A stretch of 64,000 bases of DNA from Przewalskia tangutica (GCA_029844215.1 CM056726.1:81335548-81399547), one strand, 5' to 3'. Positions 45,893 to 57,289 are shown, numbered from the stretch's first letter. Made by a program: numbers and translations. The notes: generated by a model not told the origin, from the letters alone.

Positions 45893-46423
45893 CCAAGTAT
45901 CTAACCCCTTTAGGATCAAGGTACTCCTACCTTTTATAACCAAACCACTTATGTTTTTCCATCACAAAGAGTTCAATATTTGAAAACAAGTTACTTCTCT
46001 TTTTCCAAAAAATCAAGTTACCATTCTAAATCCAATAATGAATCCATTTTCTTTATTTTGCATAAAGTCGTTATAACTAACTTCCCATAAAGCTATTATA
46101 ACACTTTATGTTTTAAAACAATACAAGACAAAACCATGCCTTTCTTTTAAAACAAAACACTTCAATTTCTTAAGTCTCTTTTCTTTTAGAACTCGAGTTC
46201 CTTACTTTGGAATTTTTAAGAAGATCAAAACTTGATTACAATAATTCTTATTAGAGCAGCCATGATCTAGGAAATATAATACAATTTTGTCTTATCTTAG
46301 CTTCTATGCAGATGGAGGTTTCTACTGGTTTTAATATAATCAATTGTCATTACTCTTTCCTTTAATAACGCTGCATTGGCTTGTTCGATTCTTATTCCCA
46401 TTTCCGAAATTCATGTAACCTTA
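45893..46423 (-). mobile_element. 5' LTR of element D, second part
   Basis: Continues D's LTR after E (matches 31757-32283 of the 3' LTR). It is cut at CCTTA (46419-46423), where F begins. The rest is not in the window. Confidence 0.88.
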
Positions 46424-46727
46424 TGTCACGACCCGACCCCGGGACCGCGACTGGTGCCCTACCTGGGCACCCTTACAGGTAAACATCAGAGAAAATCAGC
46501 GGAACATACATGAAACTTATAAATAAAACGTCGGAAGTAATACAACAGGTTAGCCGATAGGGCTACCTTCCAGTACATATATAAATACAACCGAAGCAGT
46601 TGCCTCCTTTCTTTTACAAACTGACCCACAACATGTGACTACAGACCTCTAAGAGTTATACATAACATCATATGACAAGGCCCCGCTGCACTTCAATATA
46701 CATAGCCATGACAACCTGCAACATTGG
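46424..46727 (-). mobile_element. LTR fragment F
   Basis: The 3' end of a minus LTR resembling that of A. It is split by element G at ATTGG (46723-46727). Its continuation would lie to the right of H, outside the window. Confidence 0.75.
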
Positions 46728-47123
46728 TGTTATACCGTATTTCCGCAGTATGCGTAAGGGAATACGTCAAAAGTCTAGCCTTAAAGTTTAGGCAAAACGT
46801 TTTTATTTGTGCACAACTCGCTAAAAGAATTGTTTTCCGAAAACGTTTCCACAACTTCGTAGGGTAAATTCCGCTATGCCATTTCTAATTTTGCGGATTT
46901 TTCCGAGAGACGAAACATTTTGGACCAACGGAGGGCGACACTTGGCACCTCCAATTTGTGGACTTGAAATCGCCCATTGGACGAATTGAAGAACCATTGG
47001 TGCGTTTTTGTGCCTTGTGCACAAGTCAAGGAGTTGGTAGGATATTTGTGTATAGTTAATCCTCACCCTACACTTGCCTTGCACTTGTCTTAATCTTGGC
47101 CATTGGTTGGCCACTTCTTGACC

Positions 47124-47131
47124 TATAAATA
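47124..47131 (+). promoter_or_regulatory. TATA box, G 5' LTR
   Basis: TATAAATA 396 bp from the LTR start, followed by GTTCTTCATCC. The likely promoter of the gag-pol RNA. Confidence 0.65.
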
Positions 47132-48289
47132 CCCCTTAGAGATGAAGAGTTCTTCATCCACAAATCTTTCCAAGTCTTGAAAATCCTCTCCTCTCCCTTT
47201 GTAGCCTTTCATTCCAACCCTCCCCTCCTCATGAAGGCCCTTGGCCGAATACCCCTCTAGCCTAATAGTTTGGCGAGGCCCCCTAGCCTAGCCAAAAATC
47301 TACCCTCCTTGGTAGAAAAGTTGTCTTCTAGTATTGTTATAATGCCCAAAATACCCTAGCCCAAATACCTTAGTACTTAGTAGAAGTTGTGAAGAACTTC
47401 TAAGGTTTCTCTGAGCATACAACTTAGGAGCAAAACCTTGCTCAGCGACTTTTCTAGGATATTATTGGGCTTACCGAGGTAACTAATCCTAACCCTCTTT
47501 TGAATTAGAGAATACATCCGTAGTAGTATTAGAATAAGTATTAAATACTTAGAAGAATATCACAGTAGAATTGAATCTGCTACCACAGTAGGGCGGTTTA
47601 AAGAAGAATAATCAAATCAGATTTTACATAGGACTGTTTTCACAGTGGACTTATATAGCTCACCGTAGGAAGTGCGCCCAACTTTCCATAGAATTGTGAA
47701 CCTCTTAGAATGACCTTGAGTAGTCTTTGATAGATGTCTGTGACTATTATAGTGACTCTGCGCGACATATTCAACTTGGCGGTGGTTTTATTGAGAAGGT
47801 ATGTGATTCTTCCTAAAGCATGATATTTTACAATATATGTAGTAGAGACGTATATGTGTTAACTGAATAATAACTACGGCAATGTCTTTGACTTAAGCCC
47901 TGAATAACACTTACTGAATGCCTCACGCTTAAGCCCGAATAATAAAGATCCAAAGCATTTCAAAAGAATCCAATCATTTTTAATGTAAGAGAACTAATTG
48001 GTTTTTAAACACAAGCATAAGATTTATACTAGCTTTATGGGAAGTTAAGTATAACCACTTAAGATTTATAAAAGAAACAGGCCTATGTGTTTATAATGCA
48101 CTTATATTGAATTGTGAAAAGAATAATAAGATGGTTTGATAAGTAGACATGATATGATGCTATGTGTGTTAGTGTCTTGTAAAGTTTGTGTAAAAGAGTA
48201 TTCTTGTGCTTATGTTGTTTAACGATAAGTCGTTAGGTTAGTGTAACATCACTCACCTCTTGACATATTACTGGGGTTAAGCTACCCAC

Positions 48290-48530
48290 GCGGTAGACTC
48301 AGTGATGCAGGACCATGATTCGAGAATACCTCATGCGGGTCCAAGGGACCTATGCGGAGCTACGGAGTTCCGTGTTAGTGTGCGGGTTATACCTCATGCG
48401 GTCTATGTGGCCATGCGGACTACGAGTCGGGGCGATGCCGAGGAGTATCTACCCTCGATGCGGGTTATATACCCTATGCGGGCCTATGTGATTGGCCTAC
48501 GCGACTACGGAGTCCGTGATTAGGCTTGCA
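48290..48530 (+). repeat. GC-rich subrepeats in G 5' LTR
   Basis: Variable units with ATACCTCATGCGGGTCC, CCTATGCGG and CTACGGAGTCCGTG. The paired copy is at 55620-55850. Confidence 0.65.
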
Positions 48531-48739
48531 TGGTGATACTACGCAATTGGCCTGCTGATCATTCGCAGCCTAGAAAAGACTCATAGCTTACCTATCACGC
48601 TCTTGTTTGTGATGTGGCACTATGTGCGTTTCTCGTTGTTTCATACATACTTGCAAAACTGTTTTTAAAATGATATGTTTCATTTAAGTATTTTTTTTAC
48701 AGTTTCATATACTTAGTACCTGTTGTACTGACCTCCTTC

Positions 48740-48910
48740 GGGGGGCTGCGTTCATACCGCAGGTAAGGGCAAGCAGGTGCTAGATCCACATTCTTAGGAT
48801 CTCTACGTTGGTGTCGGGAGCTCCATCTTTCCGAGGCTCTACTTTGGGTATGATCTCCTGTTGTAGATAGTTTTGTACGAGTTGTATGGCGGCCCCGTCC
48901 CGCCATAGTT
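48740..48910 (+). other. Leader hairpin domain, G 5' LTR
   Basis: Three clear stems: CTGCG/CGCAG (48746-48762), AGATCC/GGATCT (48782-48802), and ATGGCGG/CCGCCAT (48886-48906). The last is fully G-C paired, where elements 1, 2, A and D have a G.U. Confidence 0.65.
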
Positions 48911-49137
48911 GTATATTTCCTTAGAGGTCTGTAGTCATGTTGTACGATGTCGGATGTAATCGCTAAACCATGTTTATATATATATGCCGAAAAGGCGATG
49001 TTTTCTCACATAAACGTGTCTTATTTTATAAATTGTTTCATGTCTTGCTTTATATTTCCGCCGATTACTCGATGTATGACTACTTGGGTGCCCTGCAGAA
49101 GGCACCGGCCACGCCCCGAACGGGTCGTGACAAAAGT

Positions 49138-49149
49138 GGTATCGAGCGA
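49138..49149 (+). promoter_or_regulatory. Primer-binding site, element G
   Basis: TGGTATCGAGCG, the tRNA-iMet complement with a lost base at CAG. Confidence 0.85.
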
Positions 49150-49192
49150 TTAATCCTCGGAAAGTGTCTACTGCACCGTATCTAGTAGTCTT

Positions 49193-49226
49193 GATTATCG
49201 GTGTGTTGTGCACCACACCAATAATC
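49193..49226 (+). other. Leader hairpin with GTGCAC loop (element G)
   Basis: Arms GATTATCGGTGTG and CACACCAATAATC pair in 12 of 13 positions. The 8-nt loop TTGTGCAC ends in the self-complementary GTGCAC. It lies between PBS and gag, where a genome dimer-initiation element would be expected. Confidence 0.7.
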
Positions 49227-49335
49227 GTGAGGCTATAGGATATTTAGGATTGGTTTCCATTTTTTCATTCTCGAGATCGTGCTTTAGAGTCGTGTTATAG
49301 GTGGACCTCTAACGTATTCCTTTCACCGTATGATT

Positions 49336-50560
49336 ATGCCTCCACGTAAGGCAACCCGCCTGTATGGGCAAGGCAAATGAGGAGTCGCTAGCAGACACCC
49401 AGAGTCACGAGGGCTCGTGCCTATACCGAGACGGCGAGTTCTATGACGCCAGCCACCAACAGAGACCACATTACCCACACCTCCCGCCCCACACCGGGCG
49501 AGGAGTTAGGGTACAAGGAGATGGCCCACTATTGGCTAAAGTTGTGGCCCGACACGGAGAGGCTGGATACGGCAGCCTCAGGCCTAGCCTGGCCGGCCGC
49601 ACCGTGGTACACCCGAGGCGTATAGTTGAGACTACGAGATTTCTTGAGTTGTAGCCCGCCAGAGTTTTACGGGTCGAGGCTGAGGATGATCCGCAGGAGT
49701 TCATCCGTCAGCTTCAGAGGATCATGCGGGTGATCAAGGCCTCAGAGACAGTCCGTGACTTTGTTCGTGACGGCCGCGTGATACCGCGATCGATTGGTTT
49801 GATTCGCGGAGTCATCCCGGGAGAGCACGCGCCCCAACTACTGGGATGAGTTCTCGAGGCTTTCTCACTCACTTCTTGCCTCCACAGATGAGGGCGCGGC
49901 TGATAGATTTTTACCGCCGAGGCAGAGGACGACCGTCGTGGAGTACAATGTCGAGTTTGATTCATTGGCTCGATATGTCCCAAAGATTGGTAGCGATTAT
50001 GGAGGATAGGTGCACCGCCACGCCACCGCTAGATGACTATATGGCCGAGTCATGTGCGGGTGTTTCTCTTCAGCCGGGTATGGACATTACCCGCATGCAG
50101 GCACATGCTCTTGGATGTGAGGAGCGTAGGGATCGCCAGGTTGACAGGCAGCAGCAGAAGAAAACCAGGACGGCAGGGTCGTTTGGTGGCTATCGTGGCG
50201 GCCTCGAAGCGGCCTAGATTTGCACCACACCACTCGAGCACTCCCGCACCGCCTCAAGACAACCAGTATATTCGAGGCGCACTGTGGCCCGGGACTTGCA
50301 CATCCGAGCAGCAGGTTACGCCGACGACCACCCCCTCAGTGTGGCCGATGCGTAGATCCCACTTCGGGAGTTGTGGTACGGGAGTTTGTTTCAGCCAGGC
50401 CAGCAGGTCAATATGCGAGGAACCGTCCACCAAGGGCGATCTTGATGGTAGGGTCACCTACGAGTTCTTTCACGTCTTCTTCATCTCCTACAGCTTACTC
50501 GCCCGAGGGCGGTACTCGTGGGTCAGGTCGCGGCAGGTCGTGGCGTGTCTCGATTCTAGC
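49336..50560 (+). pseudogene. gag: gag of element G (frameshifted)
   Basis: Gag of the autonomous copy, start ATG 49336 (MPPRKAT). Recognised blocks: YGSR-EDDPQEF near 49665-49705, HFLPPQMR near 49870-49890, MSSLIHWLDMSQRLV-type capsid end near 49950, and ESCAGVSLQPGMDITRMQAHAL at 50050-50115. A basic linker follows, then a damaged zinc-knuckle region (about 50335-50435), where only CGRC and VCF remain in frame. At least five frameshifts. The boundary with protease is set approximately. Gag and pol of this lineage are usually one continuous frame. Confidence 0.75.
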
Positions 50561-51000
50561 GGTCCTCGAACCGCATTTATGCTTTGTCCACCGACAGATC
50601 GTGAGGCCTCACCGATGTCGCCACTGTACTTTATCGCCGGGTTTGATGTGTATGCTTTGATAGATCCGGTTCTACTGGCCCTATATATCTCCCTTGTTGC
50701 TAGTAGGATAGGATAGAGCACGAGTCCATGGACCACTTTCGAGGTAGCTACGCCAGTGGGTGATTCGGTGGTAGCTCGGCGGGTATATAGAGCTTGTCCT
50801 GTGATCATTTACAGTCGTCAGACCCTGGCCGACTTGATAGAGTTGGAGATGATTGACTTCGATGTGATCATGGGGATGGATTGGCTAGCTTCCTGCTACG
50901 CCAATGTAGACTGCAGAGAGAGAGTAGTACGGTTCCAGCTCTGCGAGCCGGTTGTTGAGTGGGAGGAGCACGGTAGACGCTGGAGGTAGGTTTATTTCCT
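50561..51000 (+). pseudogene. pol: Protease domain of element G pol
   Basis: Aspartic protease that would cleave Gag-Pol. The active-site Asp lies in FDVYALIDP (Asp codon 50663-50665), and the following Ser/Thr is lost to a frameshift. The second half is well preserved at 50756-50960: RRVYRACPVIIYSRQTLADLIELEM, then FDVIMGMDWLASCYANVDCR, a signature linker between PR and RT in this gypsy lineage. Confidence 0.8.
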
Positions 51001-51048
51001 ACCTCAAGGCTAGGAAGATGCGCAGGCGGTATATCTACCATCTCGTTC

Positions 51049-51780
51049 GTGTTTGATAATCAAGGCGCGTACCAGATTTTCGCCCAGAGTCGAGTTCCCG
51101 CACGTGTTTCGGATGACCTCCGGGTATCCTCCCGAGAGGAGATTGAGTTTTGTATTGACATATTGCCAGACACTCGGCCTATTTCCATTCCGCCATACAG
51201 AATGGCACCTGCCGAGTTGAGAGAGTTGAAGGATCGACTTAGAGATTTCTTTGGAGAAGCGGCTTCATCGGGCCTAGTGTTTCTCCCCGGGAGCGCCGGA
51301 TTGTTCGTGAAGAAGAAGGGCGGACGCCGCATGTGTGTTGATTACAGCGGTGAACAAGGTGACCATTAAGAACGAATACCCCTTCCTGTGATTGATGATT
51401 TGTTCGACCGGTTGCAGGTGCGAGATGTTTCTCAAGATTGATCTGCGATCGGGCTATCATCAAAGTAGTCGAGAGGTGGATGTCCCTAGGATCGCATTAC
51501 GGACCAGACGGCATTATGAGTTTAGGGTCATGTCTTTTGGGTTGACCAATGCTCCGCAGATTCATGGATTTGATGAACCGAGTGTTCAAACCATTTTTGG
51601 ACACGCTTGTGATAGTGTTCATTGATGATATCTTGGTTTATTCTCGCTCAGAGCGAGAGCACGCGAGCATTTGTGGATCTTGGCCGGATTCTCAGACCAG
51701 CGATTGTACGCCAAGTTTTCCAAATGTGAGTTTTGGTTGACTTGATGGCGTTTCTTGGGCATATTGTCGGGTGATGACAT
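51049..51780 (+). pseudogene. pol: Reverse transcriptase domain of element G pol
   Basis: RNA-dependent DNA polymerase. Blocks in order: EIEFCIDILPDTRPISIPPY and RMAPAELRELKDRL (51145-51240), LFVKKKGGRRMCVDY (51300-51345), LKIDLRSGYHQ (near 51430-51465), FRVMSFGLTNAPQ (51520-51560), catalytic FIDD at 51618-51629 within VIVFIDDILVYSR. Two of the catalytic Asp residues are thus intact. Four or so frameshifts break the domain. Confidence 0.9.
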
Positions 51781-52400
51781 TCGAGTGGATACGCCAAGAT
51801 CGAGCGCAGACTTGGCCTAGACCGACTACTCCGACAGAGGTTCACAGTTTTCTGGGCCTTGCAGGATATTATCGGCGGTTCATGGAGAAGTTTGCTTCTA
51901 TCTCTCGCACCATTGACTAGGTGACTCGTAGGCAGCCAAGTTTGATGGATGATGCTTGTGGCGGGGTTTCGATTCTTGAAAAGAGAGACCGACGACCGCC
52001 TCGTTCTTACTCTTCCGGAGGTCCGGATGGTTATGTCGTATTGTGATCGTCGGGCATCGGGTTGGGATGTGTGTTGATGCAACATGGCGGGGTTATAGCA
52101 TATGCATCCCGACACAAGAAACACGGAGGAACTACCCCACCCATGATTTGGAGTGGCGGCCGTGATTCACGCTTTGAAGATCTAGAGGCACTATTTGTAT
52201 GGGGTTCACGTGGATATTTTTGCACCACAAGAGCCTCGGTATATCTTCACCCGAGAGGAGCCGAACTTACGGCGAGAAGGTGGTTAGAGTTGCTTAAGGA
52301 TTACGATGTTGATATCCTGTACCACCCGGGGAAGGCCAATGTTGTGGCAGATGCTCTTAGTCGAGGTCGATGGGGAGCCTATCAGATGTGCAGCTAGAGA
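51780..52400 (+). pseudogene. pol: RNase H domain of element G pol
   Basis: Degrades the RNA strand after reverse transcription. FLGLAGYYRRF-like linker near 51850-51880, then GLGCVLMQHGGVIAYASR (52050-52110), and at the end ARRWLELLKDYDVDILYHPG and KANVVADALSR (52275-52370). The last Asp of ADALSR marks the domain end. The middle part is frameshifted. Confidence 0.85.
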
Positions 52401-53660
52401 GGAGGGACATGGTTCATGATTTGCACCGCTAGCGAGCCTGGTGTCCGTTTGATTGATTACGATAGCGGTGGGTTAGAGTTCGTGAGGTTGCCGAGTCTTC
52501 CATCGTTGAGGAGGTGAAGAGGCAACAGCTCGAGATCCACTTTGATTCGATATCGTGATACGACTCTTCGTGAGGGCAAGCGGTCTTTTGAGGTAGCACG
52601 TGATGGGGTGCTAAGGTTTGAGGCGATTGTGTTCCGGATGTTTCAGACTTCGGCAGTTCTTGGGGAAGCACACGGCGCGTGTTACTCTATCCATCCGGTC
52701 GACCAAGATGTACCACGACCTTAGATCCGTATTGGTGGGATGGCTTGAAGAGGGACGTTGCGAGTTCGTAGCTCGCCCGTGTTGTCGCCAGTGAAGGTAG
52801 AGCACCGGAGGCACGGTGGTTTGTTGCAGCGATTGAGATCCCGACACGGAAGTGGGAGGTAATCAACATGGACTTCATCACGGGATTACCTCGCACTCGG
52901 AGGAGACATGATTCTATATGGGTTATCGTCGACGGTGGCGAAATCAGCCCACTTTCTTCCCGTCGGGGCGACTTTTTCTGAGGATTATGCCGGACTTTAC
53001 ATCCGAGAGATCGTCGATCGCATGGAGTCCCTACTTGATCATATCGCATGCAGGAGCCCGCCACGGCTAACTTCGGAGGTCCTTCCAGAGGGGTTTAGGA
53101 CGCAGTTAACCTGAAATCGCATTTCATCCACGCATGACGACAGCAGAGCGCACTATCCGGACTCTTGAGGATATGTCGCGAGCCCGTTATTGACTTCATG
53201 GTAGTTGGGAGGATCATTTGCCTCTAGTTGAGTTCGCGTATAATAATAGCTACCACTCCAAGATTCGATGGCGCCTTATGAGGCCTTGTATGGGAGGAAG
53301 TGCGATCGCCTATAGGTTGGTTCGATGGGCGAGTGTAGCTAGTGGGACCAGATTTGGTACAGCAGTGATGGATAAGGTGAAGCTTATCCGATAATGCGGC
53401 TATCGATACCGTAGTCGGCAGGTCGATGCAGATCATCGTCGTCGGCATCTTGAGTTCGAGGTTCATGATTGGGTTTTCCTAAAGGTGTCATCCATGAAGG
53501 GTGTGATGAGATTTGGGAAGAAGGGGAAACTCACCAGGTACATCGGGCGCTTCAGATTGTCCGCAGGTAGGCAAGGTTGCTCTACGAGTTGAATCTGCCG
53601 TCCGATCCGGAGGCGATGCATCCGATTTTCACGTATCTATCTTGAGGAGATGTATCGGGA
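52400..53660 (+). pseudogene. pol: Integrase domain of element G pol
   Basis: Inserts the DNA copy. Remnant HHCC zinc domain (52670-52830: SIHPV, CCR, VKVEHRRHGG in different frames). The catalytic core opens with MDFITGLPRTRRRHD and SIWVIVD (52869-52930). SAHFLPVGATFSEDYAGLYI lies at 52947-53010. The C-terminal GPY/F module KGVMRFGKKGKL+TRYIGRF is near 53495-53550, then a HPIFHV-type end near 53620. Elements E and H retain parts of this same region. Multiple frameshifts and stops. Confidence 0.85.
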
Positions 53661-53689
53661 TCCATCTAGGTACACCCGATTGACGATGT

Positions 53690-53877
53690 CCGAGTGACCG
53701 GGTTATCGTATGAGGAGATTCCCATGGGATAGTCGATCGTCGGGTTAGGCGTCTGCGGACCAAGGGCGTGGCTTCCACAAAGTCTTGTGGCGGAACGAGC
53801 TCGAGGAGGAGATGACGTGGGAAGCCGGGAGGACATGAGGCGAAGTATCCTCACCTATTCCCCACACCTCCGGGTAA
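53690..53877 (+). pseudogene. Chromodomain at pol C terminus, element G
   Basis: VRRLRTKGVASTKVLWRNEL and EEEMTWEAGEDMRRKYPHLF at about 53735-53860, then stop TAA 53875-53877. This is the C-terminal chromodomain of chromoviruses, which binds methylated histone H3 and directs integration to heterochromatin. The KVLWRN...WEAxxDM pattern keeps the aromatic Trp residues. It explains, by inference, why the copies pile up inside one another. Confidence 0.8.
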
Positions 53878-53993
53878 TTCACTTTCCTACTTGTAAATTT
53901 TCGTTATAGTTTCGCCTAAGTTGTTACGCGGCGTGTGTGGCATTTGCAACTGTTAAGTTATGAAGAATCTTATCGTTAACTGTCTTGGGAAGG

Positions 53994-54028
53994 AACATTC
54001 GGGACGAATGTTTCTAAGGAGGGGAGAA
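53994..54028 (+). promoter_or_regulatory. Inverted repeat plus polypurine tract, element G
   Basis: AACATTCG-GGA-CGAATGTT (53994-54012), then AAGGAGGGGAGAA to 54028. The sequence is identical to element 1. Confidence 0.85.
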
Positions 54029-56436
54029 TGTTATACCCCGTATTTCCAGAGTATGTACGTAAGGGAATACGTACAAAAGTCTAGCCTTAAAGTTTAGGCA
54101 AAACGTTTTTATTTGTGCACAACTCGCTAAAAGAATCGTTTTCCGACGAAACGTTTCCACAACTTTCGTAGGGTAAATTCCGGCTATGCCATTTCTAATT
54201 TTTGCGGATTTTTCCGAGAGACGAAACATTTTGGACCAACGGGAGGGCGACACTTGGCACCCTCCAATTTGTGGACTTGAAATCGTCCATTGGACGAATT
54301 GAAGAACCATTGGCACGTTTTTTGTGCCTTGTGCACAAGTCAAGGAGTTGGTAGGATATTTGTGTATAGTTAATCCTCACCCTACACTTGCCTTGCACTT
54401 GTCTTAATCTTGGCCATTGGTTGGCCACTTAACCTATAAATACTTCTTAGAGATGAAGAGTTCTTCATCCACAAATCTTTCCAAGTCATGAAAATCCTCT
54501 CCTCTCCTCAGAGCCTTTCATCCAACCTCCCCTCCTCGTGAAGGCCCTTGGCCGAATACCCCCTCTAGCCTAGTAGTTTGGCCGAGGCCCCCCCTAGCCT
54601 AGCCAAAAATCTACCCCCCTCCCTTGGTAGAAAAGTTGTCTTCTAGTATTGTTATAATGCCCAAAATACCCTAGCCCAAATACCTTAGTACTTAGTAGAA
54701 GTTGTGAAGAACTTCTAAGGTTTCCTTAGCATACAACTTAGAGAAAACCTTGCTCAGCGCGACTTTTCTAGGATATTATTGGGCTTACCGAGGTAACTAA
54801 TCCTAACCCTCTTTTGAATTAGAGAATACATAATCGTAGTAGTATTAGAATAAGTATTAAATACTTAGAAGAATATCACGTATAGAATTGAACTGCTACC
54901 ACAGTAGAAGGGTTTAAAGAAGAATAATCAAATCAGATTTACATAGGACTGTTTTCACAGATGACTTATATAGCTCACCGCAGGGTGCGCCAACTTTCCA
55001 TAGAATTGTGAACCCTCTGCTTAGAATGACCTTGAGTAGTCTTTGATAGATGTCCGTGACTATTATAGTGACTCTCTGCGCGACATATTCAACTTGGCGG
55101 TGGTTTTCACGGAAGGTATGTGATTCTTTCTAAAGCATGATATTTTACAATATATGTAGTACGGTAGACGCGTACGTGTTAATCTGAATAATAACTACGG
55201 CAATGTCTTTGACTTAAGCTCGAATAACACTTACGGAATGCCTCACGCTTAAGCTGAATAATAAAGATCCAAAGCATTTCAAAAGAATATGAATCATTTT
55301 TAATGTAAGAGAACTAATTGGTTTTTAAATGTGCTTAAGAGTTATACTAGCTTTATGGGAAGTTAAGTATAACCACTTAAGATTTATAAAAGAAACAGGT
55401 TGCCTATGTGTTTATAAATGGACTTATATTGAATTGTGAAAAGAATAATAAGATGGTTTGATAAGTAGACATGATATGATGCTATGTGTGTTAGTGTCTT
55501 GTAAAGTTTGTGTAAAAGAGTATTCTTGTTGTGCTTATGTTGTTTAACGATAAGTCGTTAGGTTAGTGTAACATCACTCACCTCTTGACATATTACAGGG
55601 GTTAAGCCGCCTCCGACGCGGTAGACTCGAGCGATCCGGGACCATGATTCGAGAATACCTCACGCGGGTCCAAGGGACCTATGCGGAGCTACGGAGTTCC
55701 GTGTTAGCGCGGGTTATACCTCACGCGGCCTATGTGGCCATGCGGACTACGAGTCCGAGCGATGCCGAGGAGTAGCTACCGACGCGGGTTATATACCCTA
55801 TGCGGCCTATGTGATTGGCCTACGCGACTACGGAGTCCGTGATTAGGCTTGCGTGGTGATACTACGAAATTGGCCTGCTTGATCATTCGCAGCCTAGAAA
55901 AGACTCGCATTCTGATTTACCTATCACGCTCTTGTTTGTGATGTGGCACTATGTGCGGTTTCTGGTTGTTTCATACATACTTGCAAAACCGCTTTTAAAA
56001 TGATATGTTTCATTTAAGTATTTTTTACGCTTTCATATACTTAGTACTTGCATCGACCTCCTTCGGGCTGCGTTCATGCCGCAGTAAGGGCAAGCAGTGC
56101 TAGATCCACATTCTTAGGATCTCTACGTTGGTGTCGAGCTCCATCTTTCCGAGGCTCTACTTAGGTATGATCTCCTGTTGTAGATAGTTTTGTCTGATCC
56201 AGGTATGGCGGCCCTGCCCCGCCATAGTTGTATATTTTTAGAGGTGCAGTAGTCATGTACGATTGTCGGATGTAATCGTTAAACCATGTTTATATATATG
56301 CCGAAGGCGATGTTTTCTCACATAAAGCGTGTCTTATTTTATAAATCGTTTCATGTCTTGCTTTATATTTCGATTACTCGATGTATGACTACTTGGGTGC
56401 CGGTAGGCACGATCCACGCCCGAACGGGTCGTGACA
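54029..56436 (+). mobile_element. 3' LTR of element G
   Basis: Pairs with 46728-49132. TATA box at 54435-54442, subrepeats 55620-55850, leader hairpins 56050-56225. It ends GTCGTGACA at 56436. Confidence 0.9.
55620..55850 (+). repeat. GC-rich subrepeats in G 3' LTR
   Basis: Same unit order as 48290-48530 with small indels. Confidence 0.65.
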
Positions 56437-56669
56437 ATTTGTCACGACCGATTCCGCCCGTGGATCGTGCCTTACCCCGCACCCTAGTGATACAACATCG
56501 AGTAATCACTTAACATAAACAATACAAGACATATTATGAAATATGAAACAATAACTGAGAAAACTTGCCTTTCGATATATATAAATAACAACTTTTTCCA
56601 ACATGAGCAGCTTTAATCCTTTTTACAAACCCCGCCTACAATAAAGATTACTGCACTTCTAAGAAATGA

Positions 56670-56880
56670 TACGACAACAATGGCGATGTGGCCCCGCCAT
56701 ACCACGAATGTAAACACCTACAACAACAGGGGACTATACCACTGATAAGCCTCCGGAGAAACGGAGCTTTCCCACACGCTGAACTGTGACCCTAAGAGCG
56801 AGGATCAATGACTGGTGTACCTTTACCTGCGGCATGAACGCAGCCCCCCCGAAGGAGGTCAGTACAACAGGTACCGAGTA
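56670..56880 (-). other. Leader hairpin domain, H 3' LTR
   Basis: Sense order: CTGCG-TTCATGC-CGCAG (56829-56845), GATCC...block, AAGCTCCG...CGGAGGCTT, ATGGCG/CGCCAT (56680-56702). Confidence 0.6.
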
Positions 56881-57289
56881 TGTGAAACTAAAAATACTGT
56901 AAATGAAATCATAATAGTCTATAAAGCAGGAGACATGTATGATAACCAAACTACGATTCAATAATAAGCGGTCATGTCGTCGAGGACTCACGCCTCAAGT
57001 CATCACTCAAATATAACAATGGGTCTCACGCCCACAACATCAATCATGCCCGTGGAATACCTTCCTCATCGCCGGCTTATGATATAACACACCAAGGAAC
57101 ACACATGAACACCGAGTCCCACTGCGTATAATAACACGCATGGTAAGTACGGCGCATAGCCGACTACTAACACCTACGCACCAACAAGGTCATGAATCGT
57201 ATCATAAGATCTGTCTAGACCGTCACATGATCAAAGCCGACCACTTGCCCGCAAGATCTAATGTGCGCGTCTAGCCCCGAACTTTCCGC

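Larger units (their letters stand above)
46728..49132 (+). mobile_element. 5' LTR of element G
   Basis: TGTTATACCGTATTTCC to GTCGTGACA. It has a decayed U3 palindrome near 46931, TATA box (47124-47131), subrepeats (48290-48530) and the leader hairpin domain (48740-48910). Confidence 0.9.
46728..56436 (+). mobile_element. Element G: autonomous chromovirus-type LTR retrotransposon
   Basis: Complete element of 9,709 bp with LTRs of 2,405 bp (46728-49132) and 2,408 bp (54029-56436) and an internal region of 4,896 bp encoding gag and all pol domains. Domain order PR-RT-RH-IN-chromodomain defines Ty3/gypsy chromoviruses. PBS, leader hairpin and polypurine tract are all present. The left target site is ATTGG (46723-46727). 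On the right only ATT remains before element H begins at 56440. Coding frames are broken in many places, but every domain is present and in order, consistent with a fairly young copy read with errors. Confidence 0.9.

Noticed and set aside
50033..50716. 227-residue ORF across gag and protease of G
   Set aside because: It is mostly out of frame with Gag and becomes in-frame with protease only near its end, as a product of frameshifts. Annotated as separate gag and protease regions instead.
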